Below are positions 26,684-34,494 of a stretch of DNA of 64,000 bases, piece by piece. Source of the stretch: Propionicicella superfundia DSM 22317. Its GTDB lineage: Bacteria > Actinomycetota > Actinomycetes > Propionibacteriales > Propionibacteriaceae. The translations under genes and the position numbers were made by a program. Location of the stretch: assembly GCF_000423465.1 (NCBI RefSeq), contig NZ_KE384021.1, forward strand, positions 40,396 through 104,395, written 5' to 3'. The notes under the pieces were generated by a model. It did not search any database, was not told the DNA's origin, and saw only the letters and a program-made list of their open reading frames with translations. Every line of letters starts with the position of its first letter. Within the stretch, counting starts at the first letter, position 1.

Positions 26684-26759
26684 GTGACGTTCCGTACCAT
26701 CTCGGGTCTCGCGGGTTCGAGATCGGACCTCGACCGAGCGTGGGTGCGCTTCGTGTCAC
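26684..26759 (+). repeat. 76-nt GTGAC/GTCAC element
   Basis: GTGTGACGTTCCG on the left, TTCGTGTCACGG on the right, exactly 76 nt, between the convergent DoxX and DUF559 genes. The rest of 26542-26802 shows no gene. Confidence 0.88.
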
Positions 26760-26802
26760 GGGGCGGTCGAGGTGCGGCGGGCCGGGGTTCTCGTCAGGGC
26801 GG

Positions 26803-27696
26803 TCAGGAGGGCATTCGCGCCGCGTGCCGGCAGGCGTCCCGAATGGCGGCGACCACGGAACTCGGGTCGTCGTGAAGCATCGCCCAGGTGAAGCGCAACA
26901 CGAGAAACCCGTGCCGGACAAGGAGGTTCTGCCGTTCGCGGTCGGACTCGAACCGAGTTGCACCGGAGTGGAACTCCCGCCCGTCGAACTCGATGATCAG
27001 GCGTAGCCCGCGGATGCGGATGTCCGGCACGACGATCCTCCCGCCCACACGAATGGGCTCGTTGGCAACCCAGTCCGTGAGGGAGTGGGACCGCAGCACA
27101 CGATGCAACTCCCGCTCGCCGAAGGAATACGGGCGCGATGCGCTGTCGGCCACGATGCGCCGCCGCGCGGGGTTTCCGGGCGTGTGCGTGTAGGTCGCCA
27201 TCGCGATAGCGAGGTCGTCGGGGTCGCCCTGGCGCAGGCGGAACAGGTCGTCGATCGCCCGCCCGTCGTCGTGTGCCGCCCGCTCGACCGCCGAGGCCAC
27301 GGGAGTCAATGCCGTCACGCCCGACCGGGTTTCGCGCGCCTCCGGCGGGTGCACCCGGCGGCGCCATCGCACGCGGTCGGTGTCGCGGGTTCTGACCGGG
27401 CGATGTGCCTCGATGCGGCTCAGCCCGCCGACGTGCGGAGGCAGTGCGCCGCGGAGCAACGCGTCGGCGGTCCTGCCTGCGACAACTGCGTCGGGTTTCC
27501 ACGCGGCCAGCGCGGCGAGCCAGATCGCGGTGCTGTCGGCCTCGGCCGTGAGCGCGTAGACGCCCGGGAACACTCGGGTCAGGGCTCCCGAGCGGACCAG
27601 CCGCCACACCGTGGAGCGAAGACTCCGGTACTTCCTGATGGCGATCACGCCGTTCTCGCCCGCGAGGATCGCCTCCACCAACTCTCGTCCCAACAT
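26803..27696 (-). CDS. AbiEi-like winged helix/DUF559 (Vsr-like) domain protein
   Basis: A 297-residue protein. The first 60 residues form a winged-helix domain (STVWRLVRSGALTRVFPGVYAL) like the AbiEi antitoxin N-terminus. The last 110 residues form a DUF559/Vsr-like PD-(D/E)XK nuclease-type fold with IIEFDGREFHSG and a terminal VLRFTWAML. Such fusions are common solitary actinobacterial genes without an adjacent toxin; none is visible here either. Nuclease activity is not proven for the family. ATG 27696 gives MLGRELVEAIL; longer readings cross the repeat array. Confidence 0.8.
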   Translation of the reverse strand: MLGRELVEAILAGENGVIAIRKYRSLRSTVWRLVRSGALTRVFPGVYALTAEADSTAIWLAALAAWKPDAVVAGRTADALLRGALPPHVGGLSRIEAHRPVRTRDTDRVRWRRRVHPPEARETRSGVTALTPVASAVERAAHDDGRAIDDLFRLRQGDPDDLAIAMATYTHTPGNPARRRIVADSASRPYSFGERELHRVLRSHSLTDWVANEPIRVGGRIVVPDIRIRGLRLIIEFDGREFHSGATRFESDRERQNLLVRHGFLVLRFTWAMLHDDPSSVVAAIRDACRHAARMPS

Positions 27697-27754
27697 GCCC
27701 GTGCTGTGAGACGTCCGGCGTCGAGCCTGTCGGCCCCGCCGGATGCCTGTGGAC

Positions 27755-28103
27755 GTGACGGGGGTGGCTGTCTTGGTGTGGATGGTTCGGCAGGCGGTTC
27801 GTGGGTGGGTGAGCGTGTGCGGGGTGTCACGCGTGGCGGTTGGACGTGACGGGGGTGGCTGTCTTGGTGTGGATGGTTCGGCAGGCGGTTCGTGGGTGGG
27901 TGAGCGTGTGCGGGGTGTCACGCGTGGCGGTTGGACGTGACGGGGGTGGCTGTCTTGGTGTGGATGGTTCGGCAGGCGGTTCGTGGGTGGGTGAGCGTGT
28001 GCGGGGTGTCACGCGTGGCGGTTGGACGTGACGGGGGTGGCTGTCTTGGTGTGGATGGTTCGGCAGGCGGTTCGTGGGCGGGTGAGCCTGTGCGGGGTGT
28101 CAC
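27755..28103 (+). repeat. Four-copy 91-bp tandem array of the GTGAC/GTCAC element
   Basis: Elements at 27755-27830, 27846-27921, 27937-28012 and 28028-28103 are each 76 nt and almost identical, separated by a constant 15-nt linker. The last copy has a few changes. The array fills the gap between the divergent DUF559 and TAP-like hydrolase genes. The linkers are the same in every unit, so it is not a CRISPR array. Confidence 0.97.
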
Positions 28104-28125
28104 GCGTGGGTGACATGCGGGCACG

Positions 28126-28131
28126 TACTCT
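28126..28131 (+). promoter_or_regulatory. -10 box TACTCT (leaderless)
   Basis: Six nt before GTG 28138, directly after the repeat array. Confidence 0.6.
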
Positions 28132-28137
28132 GGGGCC

Positions 28138-29724
28138 GTGACGCTGACGCGCAGGATCGCACTGGGAGTGGCTTTGCTCCTGGTCATGACCGGCTGTTCC
28201 CTCTCCGATCCCGACGCCGGGAGGAGCGAGCCCAGCGGTCGCGCCACATCCACGGGGTCGGCGACCACCGCGGCGACGACGACCGCACCCGAGACCTCCC
28301 CGGACCGGCAGAAGCTGTCCACCCCCGACGTCCAACCCGACGGATTCGTCGATCCTCCGGCGGGGTCGGGGATGCAGCGCTATCTCAGCCAGAAGATCGA
28401 GTGGCGGGAATGCGGCGAGAACGAGTGCGCGACGGTTCGCGTCCCGCTCGACTATTCCGCTCCGGACGGGCAGGCGATCACGATCGCCATGACGCGGCGG
28501 GCAGCCACGGCCGGACCTCGGATCGGCACGCTGTTCATCAACCCCGGCGGGCCGGGCGCGTCCGGTCAGGACTACGTCGACAGCTTTCAGACGACCGGGC
28601 TGGAGCGGTTCGACATCGTGGGCTGGGACCCGCGCGGATCCGGTGAGTCGACACCGGTGACGTGCTACGGGACCTCCGAGACGGATGCGTTCGTCGAACT
28701 GGACGCATCCCCCGACGACGATGCGGAGAACCGCGCGCTGCTCGAAGGGACGAAGGCGTTCGCCCGGTCATGCCTCGAGCACTCGGGGGCTCTGCTGGCA
28801 CACGTCTCCACGCAGGACACGGCCCGCGACCTCGACCTGCTGCGGCAGTTGGTCGGGGACGACGAGCTCTACTACGCCGGCGTCTCGTACGGGACCATGA
28901 TCGCCGCGACCTACGCCCAGATGTTCCCCGACAAGGTCGGAAGGATGATGTTGGACGGCGCGGTGAACATCACCGACGACGAGTCGGTCATCCAGGCGAT
29001 GGGGTTCGAGACGGCGTTCGACACGTTCGCGCAGTGGTGCGCGTCGAACCGCTGCCGGTTCGGCTCGACGGTCGACGAGGTGAAAGGCACGATCGGCGAC
29101 TGGCTGGACGGGCTCGACCAGCATCCGGTCACGGTGGGGGACCGCACGCTGACGCAGACCCTCGCGGCCAGCGGGCTCGCGCTGTTCCTCTACTGGGACG
29201 AGTCGCAGTACGAGAATCTGCTCTCCACGCTGGCGGAGGCGATGGACGGCCGGGGCGAGTACCTGTTGCAGGCCGCAGACCTGCTCAACAGCCGCCAGAG
29301 CAACTCCTACGGCAGCATGTTCTACGGATTCTCGGCGATCCTCTGTGCCGACGAGGCCGACCGAGGCGTCGCCGCGGCATACGCGCAGTGGAAGGCCGAC
29401 GAGGACAAGGCGCCGTTCTTCGCCAAGTACTTCGGGGTGGGGTACACCTGCCCCGTCTGGACCGCGCAGCCGGCGTCCAAACTGGTGATCACCGCGTCGG
29501 GAGCCAAGCCCATCATGGTGATCGGCGGCACCGGGGACTCCGCGACGCCGTATCAACAGGCGAAGTGGATGGCCGATCAGCTCGAATCGGGCTTCCTCGT
29601 CACGTTCGACGGAGCGGGGCACGGGGCGTACGGCGGCAAGTCGTCCTGCATCGATTCCGCTGTCGTGGCGTACCTCACGACGGGGGCGGCGACGGCCGAC
29701 GGTCTCGTCTGCACGGCGGGCTGA
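28138..29724 (+). CDS. Secreted lipoprotein alpha/beta hydrolase, TAP-like (tripeptidyl aminopeptidase type)
   Basis: A 528-residue exported hydrolase. The N-terminus is a lipoprotein signal peptide with lipobox VMTGC (Cys about 20), then a Ser/Thr-rich spacer. The hydrolase domain has the oxyanion motif NPGGPGASG, nucleophile GVSYGT, and C-terminal TAP-like domain with GGTGDSATP (Asp) and GAGHGAYG (His). The family cleaves N-terminal peptides or serves as proteases and lipases at the cell surface. GTG 28138 lies 6 nt after TACTCT. Confidence 0.92.
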   Translation: MTLTRRIALGVALLLVMTGCSLSDPDAGRSEPSGRATSTGSATTAATTTAPETSPDRQKLSTPDVQPDGFVDPPAGSGMQRYLSQKIEWRECGENECATVRVPLDYSAPDGQAITIAMTRRAATAGPRIGTLFINPGGPGASGQDYVDSFQTTGLERFDIVGWDPRGSGESTPVTCYGTSETDAFVELDASPDDDAENRALLEGTKAFARSCLEHSGALLAHVSTQDTARDLDLLRQLVGDDELYYAGVSYGTMIAATYAQMFPDKVGRMMLDGAVNITDDESVIQAMGFETAFDTFAQWCASNRCRFGSTVDEVKGTIGDWLDGLDQHPVTVGDRTLTQTLAASGLALFLYWDESQYENLLSTLAEAMDGRGEYLLQAADLLNSRQSNSYGSMFYGFSAILCADEADRGVAAAYAQWKADEDKAPFFAKYFGVGYTCPVWTAQPASKLVITASGAKPIMVIGGTGDSATPYQQAKWMADQLESGFLVTFDGAGHGAYGGKSSCIDSAVVAYLTTGAATADGLVCTAG

Positions 29725-29847
29725 TCCGGGATCGGTCGGACGCCGAAGCGGGAAGGCCTGCTGGTTTCGGGACGGGACGGCGGGACTCGCGTCGCCGTGG
29801 GCGCGATCACATCCGGCGGCGGGCCATGATGCGCTCGGCTGAGAGGG
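29725..29847. other. Short intergenic gap before tRNA-Thr
   Basis: No gene or convincing repeat seen here. Confidence 0.5.
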
Positions 29848-29920
29848 AGCCGCCTTGGAGAATCGAACTCCAGACCTTCTCATTACGAGTGAGACGCTCT
29901 ACCGACTGAGCTAAGGCGGC
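29848..29920 (-). tRNA. tRNA-Thr (anticodon CGT)
   Basis: A 73-nt cloverleaf on the minus strand. The 7-bp acceptor stem is GCCGCCT paired with AGGCGGC, the anticodon loop is CTCGTAA between TCTCA and TGAGA, and the T loop is TTCGATT. Anticodon CGT reads ACG (Thr). The discriminator is U and CCA is not encoded. Confidence 0.97.
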
Positions 29921-30028
29921 AAGGGATCGCCGTGGCGATCGCCTGGACGAGTATAGCGAGCGGCGGCCCGTGACGCGTACTCGGCGGGAGAGTCGGCCAC
30001 CCCGAGCCCGTTCGCGCCGTCGTCTCGC

Positions 30029-30104
30029 GTGACGCAGTGTCCGGGCTGCGGACCGCGTGGGGCCCATGCGAGGCGACTCCGGCGCAGCCGGCGCATGTCG
30101 TCAC
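30029..30104 (+). repeat. 76-nt GTGAC/GTCAC element
   Basis: GCGTGACGC on the left and ATGTCGTCACGC on the right, exactly 76 nt, between the tRNA and the DNA methylase. The extended ends match the consensus less well than other copies. Confidence 0.65.
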
Positions 30105-30160
30105 GCTGCCGGATTCCAGACTGGCAAGAGGCTGGGGCCCGCGCATGGCCGGTCGATGCC

Positions 30161-30166
30161 TAGAGT
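30161..30166 (+). promoter_or_regulatory. -10 box TAGAGT (leaderless)
   Basis: Six nt before GTG 30173 of the methylase gene. Confidence 0.6.
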
Positions 30167-30172
30167 GGCAGG

Positions 30173-31255
30173 GTGATCAAGTACCTGGGGTCGAAGCGGG
30201 CGCTGGTGCCCGTTCTCGGGGCGATCGCCACGGCGGTGGGTGCGCGGACGGCCGTCGACCTGTTCACGGGGACCACCCGCGTTGCCCAGGAATTCAAGCG
30301 GCGGGGCCTCTACACGACCGCGGCCGACCTTGCGACCTACTCGGCGGTCCTGTCCGACTGCTACATCGCGACGGACGCCGCCGGTGTCGACATGGAGGAA
30401 CTCGACGACGCACTCGGCGAACTCGACGCCCTGCCCGGTCGCCGCGGATACGTCACCGCCACCTTCTGCGAACAGGCACGCTTCTTCCAGCCCAAGAACG
30501 GGGCGCGGATCGACGCGATCCGCGACGCCGTCGAACGCTGGCGTGACACCGCGTTGTACCCGATCCTGCTGACCTCGCTGCTGCTGGCCGCCGATCGCGT
30601 CGACTCGACGACCGGCCTGCAGATGGCCTATCTCAAGACCTGGGCGCCCCGGGCGTCCAACGACCTCGTCCTGCGTCGCCCGGCACTGCTCAGCGGCCCG
30701 GGAGCGACCGTGGCCGGGGACGTCCTCGACACCGTGGCCGTCCTCCCGCCGGTCGACCTCGTGTACATAGACCCTCCCTACAACCAGCACCGGTACTTCA
30801 CGAACTACCACATCTGGGAGACTCTCATCCGGTGGGATCGTCCGTCCCACTACGGGATCGCCTGCAAGCGAGCCGATTCACGCGACGCGGCCACCCGGAG
30901 CGCGTTCGACTCGAAGAGGCTGATGCCGGACGCCTTCGCCGATGTCCTCGCCCGAGCGCGAGCCGACCTCCTGCTCGTCTCGTACAACGACGAAGGATGG
31001 GTGACGCCGGATCAGGTGGCGGGGTGGCTGCGGGACACCGGACGCGAGGCCGTCGAGCTCCTCGCCTTCGACTCGAAGCGGTATGTCGGTGCCCAGATCG
31101 GTGTGTACAACCCGGCCGGGCACAAAGTGGGCGAGGCGAAGCGTCTGCGCAACGTGGAGTACGTGATCGTGGCGGGCTCCCGGGATGCGGTCGCGACGGC
31201 CTGTGCCGCCGCCCGCGAGCCGGTCGTCCCCGTGCCCGCCGGGGCGGCTCGGTGA
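30173..31255 (+). CDS. DNA adenine-N6 methyltransferase (D12 class), orphan
   Basis: A 360-residue methylase. It starts MIKYLGSKRALVP, the SAM-binding N-terminus of Dam/D12 enzymes, has DLFTGTTRVAQEFK (motif I) and the catalytic DPPY in YIDPPYNQHRY, followed by NEGW-like NDEGWVTP. It should methylate adenine in a specific sequence. No restriction endonuclease or specificity gene is adjacent, so it appears to be an orphan, either regulatory or left from a lost system. The target site cannot be read from sequence. Confidence 0.9.
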   Translation: MIKYLGSKRALVPVLGAIATAVGARTAVDLFTGTTRVAQEFKRRGLYTTAADLATYSAVLSDCYIATDAAGVDMEELDDALGELDALPGRRGYVTATFCEQARFFQPKNGARIDAIRDAVERWRDTALYPILLTSLLLAADRVDSTTGLQMAYLKTWAPRASNDLVLRRPALLSGPGATVAGDVLDTVAVLPPVDLVYIDPPYNQHRYFTNYHIWETLIRWDRPSHYGIACKRADSRDAATRSAFDSKRLMPDAFADVLARARADLLLVSYNDEGWVTPDQVAGWLRDTGREAVELLAFDSKRYVGAQIGVYNPAGHKVGEAKRLRNVEYVIVAGSRDAVATACAAAREPVVPVPAGAAR

Positions 31256-31264
31256 GCGCGGCGC

Positions 31265-31341
31265 GTGACATTCCGGGCCGGCTCGGCGCGGCAGAGCGCC
31301 GTAACCCGGTGTCGGCGGTCTTTCGCCGGTCGGTGTGTCAC
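31265..31341 (+). repeat. 77-nt GTGAC/GTCAC element
   Basis: GCGTGACATTCCGG on the left, GGTGTGTCACACC on the right, starting 10 nt after the methylase stop. Confidence 0.88.
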
Positions 31342-31389
31342 ACCTGGTCCACCGGGGCCGGCGTGGTGCGACCGACGTCCGGCGCCGGG

Positions 31390-31395
31390 TAGCGT
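31390..31395 (+). promoter_or_regulatory. -10 box TAGCGT (leaderless)
   Basis: Seven nt before ATG 31403. Confidence 0.55.
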
Positions 31396-31402
31396 CGGGG
31401 CA

Positions 31403-31825
31403 ATGGGAGGCGAGAAGTCACATGCGCCGCTGACCCCCGGCAATCAGCGGTGGATGGCCGAGTGCCGGGAGTGGGTCGCGGACGCGTTCGAAGGGGCCGA
31501 CGACTACGACACGAACCCGGGCACGAAGCTCCGGGTGATCGAGGCCGTCCTCGCCGAGGTGAGGCCGGGAGAGACCTGGAAGCTGCAGGCGCTGGGCGTC
31601 GTGTTGGGGGATGCGATCGGGCTGGCCTACGGGTATCCGTGGGTGCAGGTCGCCGACGGTCTGGACGCGGTTCCCGCGCTTCTCCTGTCGGAGGTTCCCG
31701 AGCCGGTGTACGCGTACCCCGTGACGATGATCTCCAAGCGTGCGGAGGCCGGGCAGACCCTCGACTTCGTCGCGCTGGTCGAACTCGCCGAGAACGTGGC
31801 GCACGCCGTCGGCCGGCGCCGATGA
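31403..31825 (+). CDS. DUF3806-like small protein
   Basis: A 140-residue cytoplasmic protein without signal peptide. The pattern ALGVVLGDAIGL followed by WVQVADGL and a PVTMISKR strand matches the DUF3806 family as I know it; no function is established. A -10 box sits 7 nt before ATG 31403, so upstream in-frame codons, which overlap a repeat element, are excluded. It is convergent with the phosphoesterase gene. Confidence 0.75.
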   Translation: MGGEKSHAPLTPGNQRWMAECREWVADAFEGADDYDTNPGTKLRVIEAVLAEVRPGETWKLQALGVVLGDAIGLAYGYPWVQVADGLDAVPALLLSEVPEPVYAYPVTMISKRAEAGQTLDFVALVELAENVAHAVGRRR

Positions 31826-31856
31826 GCCTGTGAGGGTGGGATTCCCCGCACACCCC

Positions 31857-31880
31857 CCGTCACAGATCCCTGTGTGACGG
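31857..31880. terminator. Hairpin at the convergent gene ends
   Basis: CCGTCAC (31857-31863) pairs with GTGACGG (31874-31880); the stem spans the phosphoesterase stop codon. It could terminate both converging genes, but no U-run is present. Confidence 0.5.
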
Positions 31881-32663
31881 CAGTCGTTCCCATTCACCGA
31901 TCGCCACGACGGCGTGCGTGATCGCGTCGGGGTACACGGCAACGTGGTTGTACAGGGCGGGTCCGTCACGGTCCACGACCTCCGCCGACGGGCGGGTCAG
32001 ATCGACGGGCCGGGAGATCGAGGACGCCGTCGCCACCGGGACGCCCGCGAACGTCGCGAAGTACGGGTGATGCAGGTGCCCGGTCAGGATCGCCCGGACG
32101 TCCGACCCGGCGATCGCGGATGCCAGTTCGTCGCGCGTCATGAGGATGAAGTCCTGCATGAAGTCCAGCACCGGCGGCAGCGGCGGGTGGTGCAGCGCGA
32201 GCACGGTTCCACGGCGGGCGGGCGTGGCGAGCTCGGCCCGGAGCGCGTCGAGATGGTCGGGGTCGAGGGCGCCGTGGTGGCGTCCCGGCACCGACGAGTC
32301 GAGCCCGATCACCCGGAGTCCCGCGACGTCGAGCACCTGGAGGACGGGTTCGCTGCTCCGCCGTCCGAGCAGCACCTCCGCGTACGCCTCGCGTCTGTCG
32401 TGGTTTCCGGGCACGCACAGCACCTGCGCCCCCATCGCCGCGGCGGCGGGGTGCACGAGATCCCGCAGGTCCGCGTACGACGCCTCGTCGCCGTCCTGCG
32501 TCAGGTCGCCGGTGATCACCACGGCTGCCGGTGGCTGCTCGCGTCCGGCGACGGCTGCCAGCGCCAGCGCGAGCCGGGTGCGCGTGCGTTCGGCGTCGGG
32601 ATGCCCCGGGGTGGCCAGGTGCGGGTCGCTGAGGTGGGCGATGACGAGATCGGGAGTCTTCAC
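31860..32663 (-). CDS. Calcineurin-like metallophosphoesterase (CpdA/Rv0805-like)
   Basis: A 267-residue phosphodiesterase with every metal ligand of the family: HLSDPHL, ITGDLTQDG, PGNHD, LHHPPLP and GHLHHP. Closest known types are class III cyclic nucleotide phosphodiesterases such as CpdA and Rv0805, which open 2',3'- or 3',5'-cyclic nucleotides; substrate is uncertain. GTG 32663 follows CAGAAT six nt upstream. The C-terminal tail continues beyond the last ligand for about 60 residues, as in Rv0805-type proteins. Confidence 0.88.
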   Translation of the reverse strand: MKTPDLVIAHLSDPHLATPGHPDAERTRTRLALALAAVAGREQPPAAVVITGDLTQDGDEASYADLRDLVHPAAAAMGAQVLCVPGNHDRREAYAEVLLGRRSSEPVLQVLDVAGLRVIGLDSSVPGRHHGALDPDHLDALRAELATPARRGTVLALHHPPLPPVLDFMQDFILMTRDELASAIAGSDVRAILTGHLHHPYFATFAGVPVATASSISRPVDLTRPSAEVVDRDGPALYNHVAVYPDAITHAVVAIGEWERLPSHRDL

Positions 32664-32938
32664 GCCCCCATTCTGGTCCGGATCGACCGGTGACCGGCGC
32701 GGGGAGCCGGCCGGTGTTCGCGAGGGTCGCCCCGAGGCAGAGGCGCGGATCGCGTGGGCACGGCAGCGCTCTCGACGCCCGATCGAGTCCGGAGCCCTGC
32801 GACCGTGGAGTGTCCGGCGGGCTTCGTCCCGCGCTCCGGAACCGACTCGATGCCGGGCGTTCTGCAAGATTTTCTCTTGTTTTGTTCGGGATCCTCTCAG
32901 AGTCCTGTGGCACACTCGGAGGCCGGGAGGGGGCGCCT

Positions 32939-33679
32939 TTGATCTGCACGGCATGCCACGCCGAGTGCGAAGCCGGTGTGAAGTACTGCGTCAGTTGCGG
33001 TGCCCTCATGCCGCTCGACGAGGACTCGACCGCCTATTTCGCGTCCATCTTCCGCACCGGCAGCCCCGCTGTCGACCTGCCGGAGGCCCAGGACGCGGAG
33101 GCCGATGTCGCCACCTCGGTCCGCCCCTCCGCGCGCACACCGGCGCAGCCGGGAGGTCTCGTCGAGACGACCGGGCAGCAGACCGTCCCGATGACGCCAC
33201 CGGAACCGCTCGCCGTCCCGACGCCTCGTTCCCCGCACCTGGCGACGCCGGCATCCCCTCCGACGCCCGACCGGAGCGAAGGACACAAACGGTCGCGCGC
33301 CCTTGCCATCGGAGCGGTGACCCTGCTCCTCGTGACTGTGTTCGGCATCGGGTTCCTCGTGTCCAGTCTCACCAACAGCCCCGCTCCGACCCTCTCGCCG
33401 TCGACGACATCCGGGTCGGTGTCCGGCACGGGGACGGCTGCTGCGATTCCCGCGGGCGCGGTGCTGTGCAGCGACGGCGTGGCACGCAACCAGTCGGCGT
33501 CGTGCGAGTTCGCGGCGAATGTCGTGATCGCCGTGCGCCAGGCCGGCGACATCGACCCGCTCGTCGTCAGCGCCTATTCGCCGGTCACCGGGCAGAACTA
33601 TTCGATGACCTGCACGAGGGGTGTCTGGATCGAGTGCAGTGGCGGGTCCGGGGCGGTCGTCTACGTCCGCAGCGGCTGA
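32939..33679 (+). CDS. Zinc-ribbon single-pass membrane protein
   Basis: A 246-residue protein starting at TTG (GGGAGGGGG just upstream). The N-terminus is a zinc ribbon, CTACHAEC then CVSCGALM. A Pro/Thr-rich cytoplasmic linker of about 85 residues leads to one membrane helix (ALAIGAVTLLLVTVFGIGFL) and an outer domain of about 100 residues with four Cys. Such zinc-ribbon/TM/extracellular proteins are frequent in actinobacteria, and their role is unknown. The long upstream in-frame reading lacks any motif. Confidence 0.75.
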   Translation: MICTACHAECEAGVKYCVSCGALMPLDEDSTAYFASIFRTGSPAVDLPEAQDAEADVATSVRPSARTPAQPGGLVETTGQQTVPMTPPEPLAVPTPRSPHLATPASPPTPDRSEGHKRSRALAIGAVTLLLVTVFGIGFLVSSLTNSPAPTLSPSTTSGSVSGTGTAAAIPAGAVLCSDGVARNQSASCEFAANVVIAVRQAGDIDPLVVSAYSPVTGQNYSMTCTRGVWIECSGGSGAVVYVRSG

Positions 33680-33770
33680 GCCCTCCGTCGGCGGAGCCCT
33701 GTGCCCGCCATTCCGCGGGGCGGTGGTGGTCGAGTGCGGTCGCGGGTCCGAGCGGCGCGCGGTGCGCGAA

Positions 33771-33799
33771 GGGCCGCCCGCGACGACCGTGGGCGGCCC
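33771..33799. terminator. Hairpin between the zinc-ribbon gene and ppa
   Basis: GGGCCGCCC (33771-33779) and GGGCGGCCC (33791-33799) form a perfect 9-bp stem in the gap between two converging genes. The remainder of 33680-33890 shows no gene. Confidence 0.5.
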
Positions 33800-33890
33800 G
33801 AGCTGCGGTGCGGAAAGGGCCAGGAGTCACGCACGCGGCCACCGACCACAGCCCACCGCACTCAACGAGGCTGCGTCGAGATCCTCACCG

Positions 33891-34436
33891 TCAGGCCAGG
33901 TTGACGTGCTTGTGCTCGAAGTGGGTGCCCCGCGCGCGCTCGATGCTCGCTCGGATCTCGTCCTCGGCCGCGTCGCGACCGACCCAGGTCGCGCCCTCGA
34001 CCGACTTGCCGGGCTCCAGGTCCTTGTAGACCGTGAAGAAGTGCTCGATCTCGAGCATCGTGTACGAGGGGATGTCCTCGATCTCCTTCAGGTGGTCCTG
34101 TCGGCGGTCGGCGGTCGGGATGCACAGCACCTTGTCGTCGCCGCCCATCTCGTCGGTCATCCGGAACATCCCGATCGCCCGGCATTCGATGAGCGCTCCG
34201 GGGAAGGTCGGCTGCGGGATCAGCACCATCGCGTCGAGCGGGTCGCCGTCGAGGCCGAGGGTCTGCTCGATGAACCCGTAGTCCTGCGGGTACGCGGTCG
34301 CGGTGAAGAGAGTCCGGTCGAGGCGGATGCGCCCCGTCTGGTGATCCATCTCGTACTTGTTCTTGGTTCCTTGTGGGATCTCGATGGTCACGTCGAACGT
34401 TATGGGTTCGTACTTCTCATCCGGTGTCGGCGTCAC
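33891..34436 (-). CDS. ppa: Inorganic pyrophosphatase (family I)
   Basis: A 181-residue soluble enzyme that hydrolyses pyrophosphate. It has KNKYEMD, the YPQDYGFI segment and the DGDPLDAMV metal motif, with [14 protein letters not shown] near the end. Size and motif order are typical. It is divergent from dacB, and the two start regions lie about 60 nt apart. Confidence 0.97.
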   Translation of the reverse strand: MTPTPDEKYEPITFDVTIEIPQGTKNKYEMDHQTGRIRLDRTLFTATAYPQDYGFIEQTLGLDGDPLDAMVLIPQPTFPGALIECRAIGMFRMTDEMGGDDKVLCIPTADRRQDHLKEIEDIPSYTMLEIEHFFTVYKDLEPGKSVEGATWVGRDAAEDEIRASIERARGTHFEHKHVNLA

Positions 34437-34494
34437 GGTGTGCCTCCCTATGCTTGAAGTCGCTGATCACAGTCTTATCGCGGGGGAGGGTCCG

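Noticed and set aside
24597..26963. 788-codon minus-strand reading over holB end, doxX and the 89-bp repeats
   Set aside because: Built from shadow frames and the non-coding tandem repeat.
27755..28103. CRISPR array
   Set aside because: The 15-nt linkers are identical between units and the repeated part is 76 nt; there are no variable spacers and no cas genes.
29848..30172. Integration site (att) at tRNA-Thr with the DNA methylase as cargo
   Set aside because: The methylase lies on the 5' side of the tRNA; no repeated tRNA 3' end or integrase was seen.
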